64,000 bases of DNA from HGM04593 sp045612305 (lineage in GTDB: Bacteria > Bacteroidota > Bacteroidia > Bacteroidales > Bacteroidaceae): positions 1-64,000 of the forward strand of contig JAZKYU010000025.1 in the NCBI GenBank assembly GCA_045612305.1, given 5' to 3'. How positions within the stretch are numbered: position 1 is the stretch's first letter; each line of letters begins with the position of its first letter. The notes under the pieces were generated by a model. It was not told the DNA's origin. It did no database searches and saw only the letters and a program-made list of their open reading frames with translations. Both the position numbers and the translations under genes were made by a program. Below, piece after piece: positions 57,104 to 64,000 of this stretch.

Positions 57104-57390
57104 AAAGGGGAGAAACTAAATCTATAGCCGAGCTTGTGCGCGCTATGTGCCGCGAAGAGGGGTTGGAAACTCCGCTCAACGAGTATCGTCTCATAAACGC
57201 GTGGGGCGAGGTGCTTGGTAGCGCTGTGAGTTTCTACACAAAGGAGCTGCGCATATACAACCAAGTGCTCTATGTAACGCTCACCTCGTCGGTGCTGCGT
57301 CACGAACTTTTTATGAACCGTAAGTCCATAGTGCACAGGCTCAATCAACACGTTAAAGCGCAGGTTATAACCGATATTATTTTAAGATAA
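57100..57390 (+). CDS. DUF721 (DciA-like) protein
   Basis: 96 aa. The DUF721 pattern is visible: IAELVRAMCREEGLETPLNEYRLINAWGEVLG followed by LYVTLTSSVLRHELFMNRKSIVHRLNQ. In many bacteria this family (DciA) loads the replicative helicase; in Bacteroidetes the adjacent recF supports a replication or repair role. It overlaps recF by 4 bp, so it is translationally coupled. Confidence 0.85.
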   Translation: MKRGETKSIAELVRAMCREEGLETPLNEYRLINAWGEVLGSAVSFYTKELRIYNQVLYVTLTSSVLRHELFMNRKSIVHRLNQHVKAQVITDIILR

Positions 57391-57413
57391 CGGTGCGGCG
57401 CTGTTATTTTTTT
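57387..57413 (+). terminator. Terminator of the recF operon
   Basis: ATAACGGTG (57387-57395) pairs with CGCTGTTAT (57399-57407) including G-T pairs, and T7 follows. The stem begins in the stop codon of the DUF721 gene. Confidence 0.7.
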
Positions 57414-57468
57414 GCCTTTTTAGGTGAACTTAATTATTCTTGCGATAGTTTCTCTTTTTTAAAAAGGG

Positions 57469-57483
57469 TACCTTTGCAAGGTA
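57469..57483 (+). promoter_or_regulatory. -7 box with perfect inverted repeat upstream of the nucleoside permease
   Basis: TACCTTTG (57469-57476) is part of TACCTT-TGC-AAGGTA, a perfect 6-bp inverted repeat (57469-57483). No good -33 box is at the proper distance. The start codon is at 57521. Confidence 0.55.
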
Positions 57484-57520
57484 TGCGAAAAACAAAAATT
57501 ATTTAAAAATATTAAGAATT

Positions 57521-58780
57521 ATGCAAGGTAACGGAACAAAAACAAGGCTCATTGTGCTGAGCTTTTTGCAGTTTGCGGTTTGGGGTGCCTATCTCACCTC
57601 AATGGGTCGCTACTTAGGTAGTGTGGGACTTGGCGAGTATATAGGTTGGTTTTATGCCGTGCAGGGTATAGTCTCCATATTTATGCCCGCAATTATAGGT
57701 ATTATAGCCGATCGCTGGGTGCCTGCACAGCGCATGTTGGCCTTCTGCCACGCTGTTTCGGCTGTGTTTATGATACTCACGGGTTATGTGGGTATGACTA
57801 AGGGGGCGGCTGTCTCTTTCGACAACCTTTTCTGGCTCTATGCTGTGGGCGTCTCTTTCTATATGCCTACGCTTGCCCTTTCAAACTCAGTCTCCTACGT
57901 TGTGCTCGATATGGCAAAACTAGACACCGTGAAGGCATTCCCCCCTATTCGTGTTTTTGGTACCGTGGGCTTCATAATCTCTATGTGGATAGTAGACTAC
58001 ACAGGCTTCCAGGCCGACTATAACCAATATTTTGTTTCGGCAGCTTGGGGCTTGTTGCTTGCAGCCTACAGTCTCACTCTTCCCAACTGCCCCGTGGGCA
58101 ACGGTGGCGAGAAAAAGTCTATAGCCGCAGCTCTGGGCCTCGATGCCTTTAAACTCTTTGCGCAGAAGCGCATGGCTATCTTCTTCATATTCTCTATGTT
58201 GCTTGGTGGTGCGTTGCAAATTTCCAACGGTTATGCCAACGGTTTTATAGCCGGTTTCGGCGCCATAGAAGAGTATGCCGATACATTTGCTGTTCAGCAC
58301 ACAAATATGCTCATCTCGCTCTCGCAGATATCCGAAACGCTTTGCATCTTGCTCATCCCCTTCTTCTTGAGCCGCTTTGGTATTAAGCGTGTGATGCTTA
58401 TGGCTATGCTTGCGTGGGTGCTGCGCTTTGGTTTCTTTGCTGTGGGCGACCCCGGTATGCCCGGTGTGCTGCTTTTTGTAGCATCTATGGTTGTTTATGG
58501 TGCCGCGTTCGACTTTTTCAATATCTCGGGTTCGCTGTTTGTAGACAAAGAGGTACCCGAAAGCCAGCGTTCAAGCGCGCAGGGCTTGTTTATGCTCATG
58601 ACTAACGGCCTTGGAGCCTCTATGGGTGTTATAGCTGCACAGGAGGTTGTGAACTATTTTACCAAGAATGGTGAGAACTTTGCAGGCTGGCCCACAGCGT
58701 GGTATGTTTTTGCGGGTTATGCACTTGTGGTAGCTGTTGTTTTTGCTTTGGTATTTAAGGAGAAAAAAGTAGCCCGATAA
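57521..58780 (+). CDS. nupG: NupG-family nucleoside:H+ symporter
   Basis: 419 aa, about twelve TM helices, MFS family. The start (LIVLSFLQFAVWGAYLTSMGRYLG) and the region DRWVPAQRMLAFCHAVSAV match the Nuc_H_symport branch (NupG, XapB). It brings nucleosides in with protons; this complements the pnp salvage gene at 26711. It is followed by the bifunctional-nuclease gene after 1 bp. Confidence 0.88.
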   Translation: MQGNGTKTRLIVLSFLQFAVWGAYLTSMGRYLGSVGLGEYIGWFYAVQGIVSIFMPAIIGIIADRWVPAQRMLAFCHAVSAVFMILTGYVGMTKGAAVSFDNLFWLYAVGVSFYMPTLALSNSVSYVVLDMAKLDTVKAFPPIRVFGTVGFIISMWIVDYTGFQADYNQYFVSAAWGLLLAAYSLTLPNCPVGNGGEKKSIAAALGLDAFKLFAQKRMAIFFIFSMLLGGALQISNGYANGFIAGFGAIEEYADTFAVQHTNMLISLSQISETLCILLIPFFLSRFGIKRVMLMAMLAWVLRFGFFAVGDPGMPGVLLFVASMVVYGAAFDFFNISGSLFVDKEVPESQRSSAQGLFMLMTNGLGASMGVIAAQEVVNYFTKNGENFAGWPTAWYVFAGYALVVAVVFALVFKEKKVAR

Positions 58781-58781
58781 G

Positions 58782-59357
58782 ATGATAGAGCTTGTTGTGA
58801 ACGATATGATGTCGAAGGCGTCGGACAGCCGCGCGCACCTTCTTATGTTGCGTGAGCGTGACGGCCTGCGCAGGATAGTTGTTGCGCTTGGCACGCTCGA
58901 GGCGCAGGCTGTTTTGCTTGCTATGCGCAAGTTTCAGTTGCCGCGCCCCTCTACGCACGACCTTTTTTCGTCACTTGCCACAACTTTTGGCTTGGAACTT
59001 CTTCACACGCTCATTTATAACATAACCGACGGTACCTTCTGCTCGCGCATATTTTATAAGCAGGGCGAGGTTGTGAGGTCGGTCGAAGCCCGCACATCCG
59101 ACGCCGTAGCCTTGGCTTTGCGTGCCGATGCACCCATATACATAACCGATGAACTTCTCGATAGAATGTGCATACGCGACGAGCGCAACGGGGCAATATC
59201 GGTGCCCATAACTGTTGTCGACGAGGAGACCTTGCGCTCGGCTATGGACAGGGCGGTAAAGGAGGAAAACTACGAGCTTGCGATGAAACTGAAAGAGGAG
59301 ATAGACGCGCGTCGCAAAGTTGCCTCAAACGATAAAAACGATACAAATACAAAATAA
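58782..59357 (+). CDS. Bifunctional nuclease (BFN/DUF151) with C-terminal UVR motif
   Basis: 191 aa. The DUF151/BFN domain covers about 1-140: RDGLRRIVVALGTLEAQAVLL, PSTHDLFSSLATTFGLEL, and RTSDAVALALRADAPIYIT, which is the usual conserved block with the Arg-Pro/Ser-Asp-Ala triad. A UVR-type helix pair follows (about 150-182, AMDRAVKEENYELAMKLKEEID), which may contact UvrB or a partner. Related to a plant and bacterial family with DNase and RNase activities. Confidence 0.85.
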   Translation: MIELVVNDMMSKASDSRAHLLMLRERDGLRRIVVALGTLEAQAVLLAMRKFQLPRPSTHDLFSSLATTFGLELLHTLIYNITDGTFCSRIFYKQGEVVRSVEARTSDAVALALRADAPIYITDELLDRMCIRDERNGAISVPITVVDEETLRSAMDRAVKEENYELAMKLKEEIDARRKVASNDKNDTNTK

Positions 59358-59358
59358 G

Positions 59359-60063
59359 ATGGCACTATTTTATGTACCCGACATAGCTCTCGACTGGGCT
59401 CTCCCCGAGGAGGAGGCAGCGCACTGCTTGCGCGTGTTGCGCCTCTCTGTAGGCGATGCTCTTGACATAACCGACGGCAAGGGTAATCTCTATAAAACAG
59501 AAATTTCTTCTATACAAGGCAAGCGTTGCTATGTTCAGGCACGCGAGATTGTGTCTGCTCCCAAAAGTTGGCGTGGAAATATACACATAGCCATAGCGCC
59601 CACAAAAAACATAGACCGCATAGAGTGGTTAGCCGAAAAGGCTACAGAGATAGGGCTCGACGCTATGACGTTCCTTAATTGTCGCTTTTCGGAGCGCAAG
59701 GTAGTTAAGACCGACCGCATAGAACGCATCGTGGTTTCGGCTATGAAACAGTCGCTCAAGTACACAAAACCTGTGGTGGGCGATATGATAGACTTTAAGA
59801 AATTTATTGCACAGCCGCGCGAGGGTGCTAAATTTATAGCTCACTGCTACGACGATAGCGAGCGTGTGCTCCTTAAGGATGTGCTGCGTGAGGGCGAGGA
59901 TGCCACGGTGCTCATAGGTCCCGAAGGAGACTTTAGCCCCGAGGAGGTGCAGCTTGCTGTGGAGGCCGGCTACACGCCTGTGAGCCTTGGAAGCTCTCGC
60001 TTGAGAACAGAAACTGCCGGTCTTGCGGCTTGTCACACATTTATACTGAAAAACGAGATTTAA
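59359..60063 (+). CDS. rsmE: 16S rRNA (uracil1498-N3)-methyltransferase
   Basis: 234 aa from ATG 59359; an ATG at 59320 overlaps the previous gene and is rejected. PUA-like N-terminal domain (about 1-70) and the SPOUT C-terminal domain with the trefoil-knot motifs VLIGPEGDFSPEEVQLA, VSLGSSRLRTETAGLAACH. It methylates U1498 in the 30S decoding region. It overlaps truA by 1 bp. Confidence 0.92.
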   Translation: MALFYVPDIALDWALPEEEAAHCLRVLRLSVGDALDITDGKGNLYKTEISSIQGKRCYVQAREIVSAPKSWRGNIHIAIAPTKNIDRIEWLAEKATEIGLDAMTFLNCRFSERKVVKTDRIERIVVSAMKQSLKYTKPVVGDMIDFKKFIAQPREGAKFIAHCYDDSERVLLKDVLREGEDATVLIGPEGDFSPEEVQLAVEAGYTPVSLGSSRLRTETAGLAACHTFILKNEI

Positions 60064-60812
60064 TGGCCCGCTACTTCATCTACCTCTCTTACGACGGCGC
60101 CGCTTATCACGGGTGGCAGGTGCAGCCCAACGCGGCAACCGTGCAGCAACAGCTCGAGGAGGCCCTCTCCACGCTTATGCGTGTTCCTGTGCAGGTGGTT
60201 GGTGCCGGCCGCACCGATGCAGGCGTGAACGCAGCCCTTATGGTTGCTCACGTCGATTTTCCCGCCGAGGTCGATGTTAAGCATATAGTCTACAAACTCA
60301 ACCGTCTATTACCGCCCGATATAGCTGTAAAGACCTTGCGTCGTGTGCGCGACGATGCCCACGCTCGTTTCGACGCTATCTCGCGCAAGTATCACTATCG
60401 TGTGGTGACAGCAAAATCCCCCTTTGCCCGTCGATACGCTTGTCGCGTGCAACCCGATGTCGATTTTGCTCTTATGAACAGCGCTGCAGAGATTTTGTAT
60501 GAATATACAGACTTTACAAGCTTCAGCAAGTTGCACACCGATGTTAAAACGAACAACTGCCGCGTGACGAGGGCTGTGTGGCGCAAAACGGGCGACGATG
60601 AGTGGCTTTTCGAGATTGAGGCCGACCGTTTCTTGCGCAATATGGTGCGTGCTATTGTGGGCACGCTGTTGCAGGTGGGGCGTGGCAAGCTCTCGCTCGA
60701 AGGTTTCCGCGCTGTTATCGAGAACAAGGCTCGTGGCGAGGCCGGCGACTCAGCTCCCGGTGAGGCTCTCTTCCTTGTCGATGTTAAATACCCCGAAGAT
60801 ATTTTCCTATGA
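60063..60812 (+). CDS. truA: tRNA pseudouridine(38-40) synthase
   Basis: 249 aa from ATG 60063. Converts uridines 38-40 in tRNA anticodon arms. The catalytic aspartate is in GAGRTDAGVNAAL (about 50-62). KYHYRVVT, FTSFSKLHTDVKTNNC and FLRNMVRAIVGTLLQVGRG are family blocks. The gene overlaps its neighbours by 1 and 4 bp. Confidence 0.94.
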   Translation: MARYFIYLSYDGAAYHGWQVQPNAATVQQQLEEALSTLMRVPVQVVGAGRTDAGVNAALMVAHVDFPAEVDVKHIVYKLNRLLPPDIAVKTLRRVRDDAHARFDAISRKYHYRVVTAKSPFARRYACRVQPDVDFALMNSAAEILYEYTDFTSFSKLHTDVKTNNCRVTRAVWRKTGDDEWLFEIEADRFLRNMVRAIVGTLLQVGRGKLSLEGFRAVIENKARGEAGDSAPGEALFLVDVKYPEDIFL

Positions 60813-61708
60813 TGTGGGTTGCTCTTGCTTTTGTGTCGGCAGCCCTGCTTGGTTGTTACGACTTTTTTAAGAAGGTTTCGCTCAAGGATAACTCTGTGGT
60901 GGGCGTGCTCTTCCTTAATACGCTTTTTTCGGCAATTATATTTTCTCCCTTCATCGCTCTGTCGCGTTGTGGGGTTATTACCGACGGAGCGCTTTTTGTA
61001 CCTTCGGCTCCGCTTGAAACACACTTGCTGTTGCTGCTCAAGGCTGTTATAGTGCTCTCGTCGTGGCTTTGCGGTTATATAGCCATTAAGCACCTGCCCA
61101 TAACCATAGTGTCGCCCATACAGTCTACACGCCCCGTGCTTGTGCTCCTGGGTGCGCTCTTTCTTTTTGGCGAGCAGCTCAACGCCTATCAGTGGGTGGG
61201 TGTGCTCATCGCTATTATATCGGTCTTTTTGTTGAGCCGCAGCAGCAAACGCGAAGGTATAATATTTGTGCGCAACAAGTGGATAGTTTTTGTAGCTCTT
61301 GCGGCCCTCTTTGGTGCTGTGAGCGCCCTCTACGACAAATATCTTATGCGCAGCCTCTCGCCCGTGCTTGTGCAGAGCTGGTTTAACCTCTATCAGGCCT
61401 TGCTGATGGGTGTGCTCATAGTTGTGCTTAATATTCTTCTGCCCGAACAACGTGCCAAGAAACTTTTTTGGCGGTGGAGCATACCTATGATAAGTCTCTT
61501 TCTTGCTGTGGCCGACTTTTGTTACTTCACAGCCTTGGCACAAGATGGTGCGCTCATAGCTGTGGTCTCTATGATAAGGCGCGGTAGCGTGGTTGTAGCC
61601 TTCCTTTTTGGTGCATTGCTCTTGCACGAGAAAAACCTCAAGAGCAAGGCTTTCGATATATTGCTTATACTTATAGGTCTCTTCTTCTTATACTTGGGTT
61701 CTCGATGA
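60809..61708 (+). CDS. EamA-family (DMT) transporter
   Basis: 299 aa, ten predicted helices forming two EamA repeats, each starting with a signal such as ALAFVSAALLGCYDFFKKVS and ALAALFGAVSALYDKYLM. Drug/metabolite transporter superfamily; substrate unknown. ATG codons at 60809 and 60812 are both possible; the first overlaps the truA stop. It overlaps the DUF3256 gene by 4 bp. Confidence 0.88.
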   Translation: MMWVALAFVSAALLGCYDFFKKVSLKDNSVVGVLFLNTLFSAIIFSPFIALSRCGVITDGALFVPSAPLETHLLLLLKAVIVLSSWLCGYIAIKHLPITIVSPIQSTRPVLVLLGALFLFGEQLNAYQWVGVLIAIISVFLLSRSSKREGIIFVRNKWIVFVALAALFGAVSALYDKYLMRSLSPVLVQSWFNLYQALLMGVLIVVLNILLPEQRAKKLFWRWSIPMISLFLAVADFCYFTALAQDGALIAVVSMIRRGSVVVAFLFGALLLHEKNLKSKAFDILLILIGLFFLYLGSR

Positions 61709-62313
61709 AAAAACTGAATATACTCCTCTTGTTTGCTTTGTTGGCGTGTGGTGCTGTGGCGCAAGATATGCGCTCGTTGTTTCTTGCAGCCCCCGACACT
61801 GTTTTCCCCTTGCTCACACAGAACAACCGTGCCGACTGTGTCGATTTTATCAATGCGGGTATGCGTGCGAGGGTAACTAACCGTCTCGACGGCACCTCGG
61901 AGCTGCTTGCAATAACACCCACCTATCTTGAGATGCGCAGCAGCGAAAGTTCTACCGTGCAGATGAGGCTGCTGCCTTGTGAGGGCGATACTGTGATTGC
62001 AGTTGTGAGGAGCGTGTGTGCCGAAGCGTGCGATAGCCGCATAGCGTTCTACAAAAAAGATTGGTCGCCTGCCGGTATCTCTTTCCCTCGTCCGCGCATA
62101 GCCGACTTTTTTCAGCCTACCGACTCTTTAGATTTTTTGCTTAAACGTTGCGATATATATCTGGTGAGCCTTTCTCTCTCGCCCACCGACACCAGACTCT
62201 CGGCCGAGTATACTATGCCTCGTTATATGAGCAAAGAAGACTCTCTGCTCGTTGCTCCCAAGTTGCGCCCCTTGCTCTATCGTTGGGAGGGTGGGGCTTT
62301 TGTGCTGGAGTAA
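61705..62313 (+). CDS. DUF3256 secreted protein
   Basis: 202 aa. Signal peptide (LNILLLFALLACGAVAQ). Conserved DUF3256 core from DMRSLFLAAPDTVFPLLTQNNRADCVDFINAGMRARVTN through RIAFYKKDWSP. A beta-rich periplasmic or outer-membrane protein found throughout Bacteroidales; function unknown. It converges with the capA-like gene, 5 bp away, without a terminator between them. Confidence 0.82.
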   Translation: MKKLNILLLFALLACGAVAQDMRSLFLAAPDTVFPLLTQNNRADCVDFINAGMRARVTNRLDGTSELLAITPTYLEMRSSESSTVQMRLLPCEGDTVIAVVRSVCAEACDSRIAFYKKDWSPAGISFPRPRIADFFQPTDSLDFLLKRCDIYLVSLSLSPTDTRLSAEYTMPRYMSKEDSLLVAPKLRPLLYRWEGGAFVLE

Positions 62314-62318
62314 CCTTC

Positions 62319-63422
62319 TTACTCTATAATAAACTCTTTAACATCTCCTTTGTTGTGCTTGCCCAGCAGCGCCCTGCAGTCGTTTATAAACTGCAGCATC
62401 TTGTTCCTTGCAGCCTCTGTTTTTGCAAGGCTTGTGTTGTGTGCGGGGAGTATGGTGAAGTTTGACACGCCGTCGCGCTCGGGGCGTGCAACCCAGGTGA
62501 GCCCGTAGCCGAGCGACGATAACCAACAAAGGTCGTAAACCCTTGTCAGGCCCAAGCGCACAAGAAGGCCGCCGTCGCGTCCGCGAGCATACATCCCCGA
62601 TACAAGGTTGCCCAGTGAGTATATAACAGCACTGCGCTTTGCGGTTGTAGAGTCTTTGCGCACCTCTATGGGCTGCACAACGTGTGGGTGGTTACCCACT
62701 ATGTGGTCCACGCCTTGCTCTATTAACCACGCCGAAAGCTCCTTTATTCTTCGTGGGGGCAGGCTCACATATTCTTCGCCCCAATGCATGCAAGCAATTA
62801 TAGCGTGGGGTTTCATCTCCTTTGCTCGCTCTATGTCTTTAGCTATAACCTCTTTATCTATAAGGTTAACCACGAGAGGCTCGGGCACGGGTATGCCGTT
62901 GAGACCATATGTGTAGTTGAGGATGGCTATCTTTGTTCCTTTGCTCTCAACAAGCAGGGGGTAGCGTGCCTTGCGGTCGGTGCTGTCGCGGTATACCCCG
63001 CAGTGCGTTATGCCCAAAGAGTCCATCATATGCATAGTGCGCAGAGCACCCTTTTTACCGCGGTCCAAACAGTGGTTGTTGGCAAAGAGTAATATGTCAA
63101 ACCCTGCTCCCTTTGCGGCGTAGAGAAAACTATCGGGGGCGCAGAAGGAGGGGTAGCCGCCGTATCGGCCGGCACCTATGGTTGTTTCAAGGTTTGCTAT
63201 GGATATGTCGGCGCTGCTTACCTCGCGGCGTATGTGGTCGTAGCAGGGCGAGTAGCTGTGTGTGCCTTGTGGTGTGCGTGCCGCGTTTAGCTGGCTCTCG
63301 TGCTGCATAAGGTCTCCGGCAAAGAGTAGGCTCACACGCGATAAAAAAGAGTTGTCGATAGTTTGTGCAGTTATGGTTGCTGCACAAACTATCGACAATA
63401 TTATTGTTGCTCCCAGCCTCAA
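62319..63422 (-). CDS. CapA-family metallophosphatase-like protein with TTG start
   Basis: 367 aa. N-terminal signal peptide (LGATIILSIVCAATITA), then the CapA/PGA_cap domain: LLFAGDLMQHESQL, ADISIANLETTIGA, DILLFANNHCLDRGKKGALRTM, IACMHWGEEYVSLP and DHIVGNHPHVVQPIEV, with the histidines and aspartates of the calcineurin-like fold. Family members act in poly-gamma-glutamate or capsule synthesis; the role here is unknown. The only start in range is TTG 63422, immediately after the folD stop and in the same reading frame. A terminator-like hairpin lies in its first codons. Confidence 0.75.
   Translation of the reverse strand: MRLGATIILSIVCAATITAQTIDNSFLSRVSLLFAGDLMQHESQLNAARTPQGTHSYSPCYDHIRREVSSADISIANLETTIGAGRYGGYPSFCAPDSFLYAAKGAGFDILLFANNHCLDRGKKGALRTMHMMDSLGITHCGVYRDSTDRKARYPLLVESKGTKIAILNYTYGLNGIPVPEPLVVNLIDKEVIAKDIERAKEMKPHAIIACMHWGEEYVSLPPRRIKELSAWLIEQGVDHIVGNHPHVVQPIEVRKDSTTAKRSAVIYSLGNLVSGMYARGRDGGLLVRLGLTRVYDLCWLSSLGYGLTWVARPERDGVSNFTILPAHNTSLAKTEAARNKMLQFINDCRALLGKHNKGDVKEFIIE
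63340..63398 (-). terminator. Perfect 19-bp hairpin followed by a T-run inside the capA-like 5' coding region
   Basis: TTGTCGATAGTTTGTGCAG (63352-63370), 9-nt loop, and its exact reverse complement (63380-63398). On the minus strand this is followed by CTC and six T residues, the form of an intrinsic terminator. It lies about 24 bases into the capA-like gene, in signal-peptide codons. It may terminate folD transcription or attenuate the capA-like gene. Confidence 0.6.
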
Positions 63423-63425
63423 GGG

Positions 63426-64000
63426 TTAATAAATTTTGTGTGTTGCGGCAAGGAGGGTGTTTTTCATAAGCGATACTATGGTCATAGGGCCTACACCGCC
63501 GGGTACGGGGGTTATGAAAGAACACTTGGGTGCTACGTTCTCAAAATCTACATCGCCACACAAACGGAAACCTTGTTTGCGTGTAGAGTCGGGAACGCGT
63601 GTTGTGCCCACATCTATGATAACCGCGCCCTCTTTCACCATCTCGGCTTTTACAAAGTGGGGCTGTCCCAAGGCTGCAATAATTATGTCGGCCTTTGAGC
63701 ACTCTTCGGCTATGTTTTCTGTGTGGCTGTGGCACACGGTAACGGTTGCGTCGCCCGGTGTCTGTTTTTGCATCATAAGTGAGGCCATAGGCTTGCCCAC
63801 GATGTTGCTTCGGCCTAGCACTACACATTTTTTGCCTTTTGTGTCTATGTTGTAACGGCGCAGGAGCTCCATAATACCATTAGGCGTAGCCGACAGGAAG
63901 CAGGGTAGGCCTATGGCGAGGCGGCCTGCGTTCACGGGGTGGAAACCGTCGACATCCTTGCGGTAGTCTATAGCTTCGGTTATCTTTTGCTCGTCTATGT
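63426..64000 (-). CDS. folD: Methylenetetrahydrofolate dehydrogenase/cyclohydrolase (N-terminus outside the window)
   Basis: About 190 C-terminal residues; the N-terminal third lies beyond the window edge, the reading frame being open to the last bases (IDEQKITEAIDYRKDVDGFHPVNAGRL). Interconverts methylene-, methenyl- and formyl-tetrahydrofolate. DVDGFHP, the cofactor-binding VVLGRSNIVGKPMASLM and the C-terminal PVPGGVGPMTIVSLMKNTLLA are present. It ends with TAA 63426-63424, in the same frame as the downstream capA-like gene. Confidence 0.93.
   Translation of the reverse strand, partial: IDEQKITEAIDYRKDVDGFHPVNAGRLAIGLPCFLSATPNGIMELLRRYNIDTKGKKCVVLGRSNIVGKPMASLMMQKQTPGDATVTVCHSHTENIAEECSKADIIIAALGQPHFVKAEMVKEGAVIIDVGTTRVPDSTRKQGFRLCGDVDFENVAPKCSFITPVPGGVGPMTIVSLMKNTLLAATHKIY

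Noticed and set aside
60395..61627. 410-codon minus-strand open frame
   Set aside because: Covers the end of truA and the EamA transporter on the other strand; composition is Lys/His/Arg-rich shadow of helix codons.

Overview
The window is a chromosomal segment from a Bacteroidales bacterium, probably a gut lineage near Bacteroides, Prevotella or Muribaculaceae; the genus cannot be fixed from sequence alone. The evidence is the gene families (DUF3108, DUF4292, DUF3256, the ExbB/ExbD/ExbD cluster, a reverse rubrerythrin, an arginine operon headed by argR, an MdsD-type lipoprotein with a Big_5 domain), the near absence of Shine-Dalgarno sequences, and promoters of the Bacteroidetes type (-33 TTTG, about 19-22 nt, -7 TAnnTTTG). 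Most of the window is tightly packed housekeeping DNA with short gaps and 1-30 bp overlaps.

Layout. 1-870: the tail of a truncated AT-rich ORF, then a gene-poor stretch with a consensus promoter and an intrinsic terminator that may bound a small RNA or repeat element. 871-2697: two acyltransferases resembling the glsA/glsB glycine-lipid (commendamide) pair. 2776-7886: dut, a TPR protein, a DUF4292 lipoprotein, an EnvC-like protein and a secreted dockerin/FISUMP protein. 7965-12404 (minus): arginine operon argR, a GNAT acyltransferase, argG, argC, argD. 12561-18652 (minus): inositol-phosphate synthase, dihydrolipoyl dehydrogenase, an unknown membrane protein, YfcE, a cytidylate-kinase-like protein and a MATE exporter. 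18858-25361 (plus): mnmA, xseA, xseB, ilvE, DUF975, trmB, Dabb, mrp. 25439-28565 (minus): lpxK, pnp, thiL and a small Imm17-like protein. 28814-31375: tRNA-Ser and an ExbB/ExbD/ExbD energy-transduction cluster. 31473-32773 (minus): thyA-folA. 33029-40747: an RsmF-like methyltransferase, dsbD, GH3, a Big_5 lipoprotein and DUF3108. 40815-43253 (minus): thrA. 43505-48014: menA, a CAAX protease, radA and an FAD oxidoreductase. 48093-52973 (minus): ABC-F, pepO, metA. 53295-54304: a Fur/PerR regulator with reverse rubrerythrin. 54368-55594 (minus): a TPR protein and ribH. 55997-62313: recF, DUF721, a nucleoside permease, a bifunctional nuclease, rsmE, truA, EamA, DUF3256. 62319-64000 (minus): folD (cut by the window edge) and a CapA-like protein.

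No mobile element, CRISPR array, rRNA or complete defence system is visible. The unusual content is in the non-coding and regulatory DNA. (1) Many promoters here carry an inverted repeat that overlaps or begins at the -7 element, with a different sequence at each gene (arms of 5-10 bp, several of them perfect). (2) Three tandem 85-bp units upstream of recF each carry a Bacteroidetes -7 box, and a diverged single copy lies upstream of mnmA. (3) The leaders of ilvE and of the ABC-F gene contain mutually exclusive or duplicated hairpin sequences. (4) A 19-bp perfect inverted repeat followed by a T-run, which looks like an intrinsic terminator, lies inside the signal-peptide codons of the capA-like gene. 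That gene also lacks an ATG start and lies in frame with the stop codon of folD. These rest on direct reading of the sequence; their function is inference.
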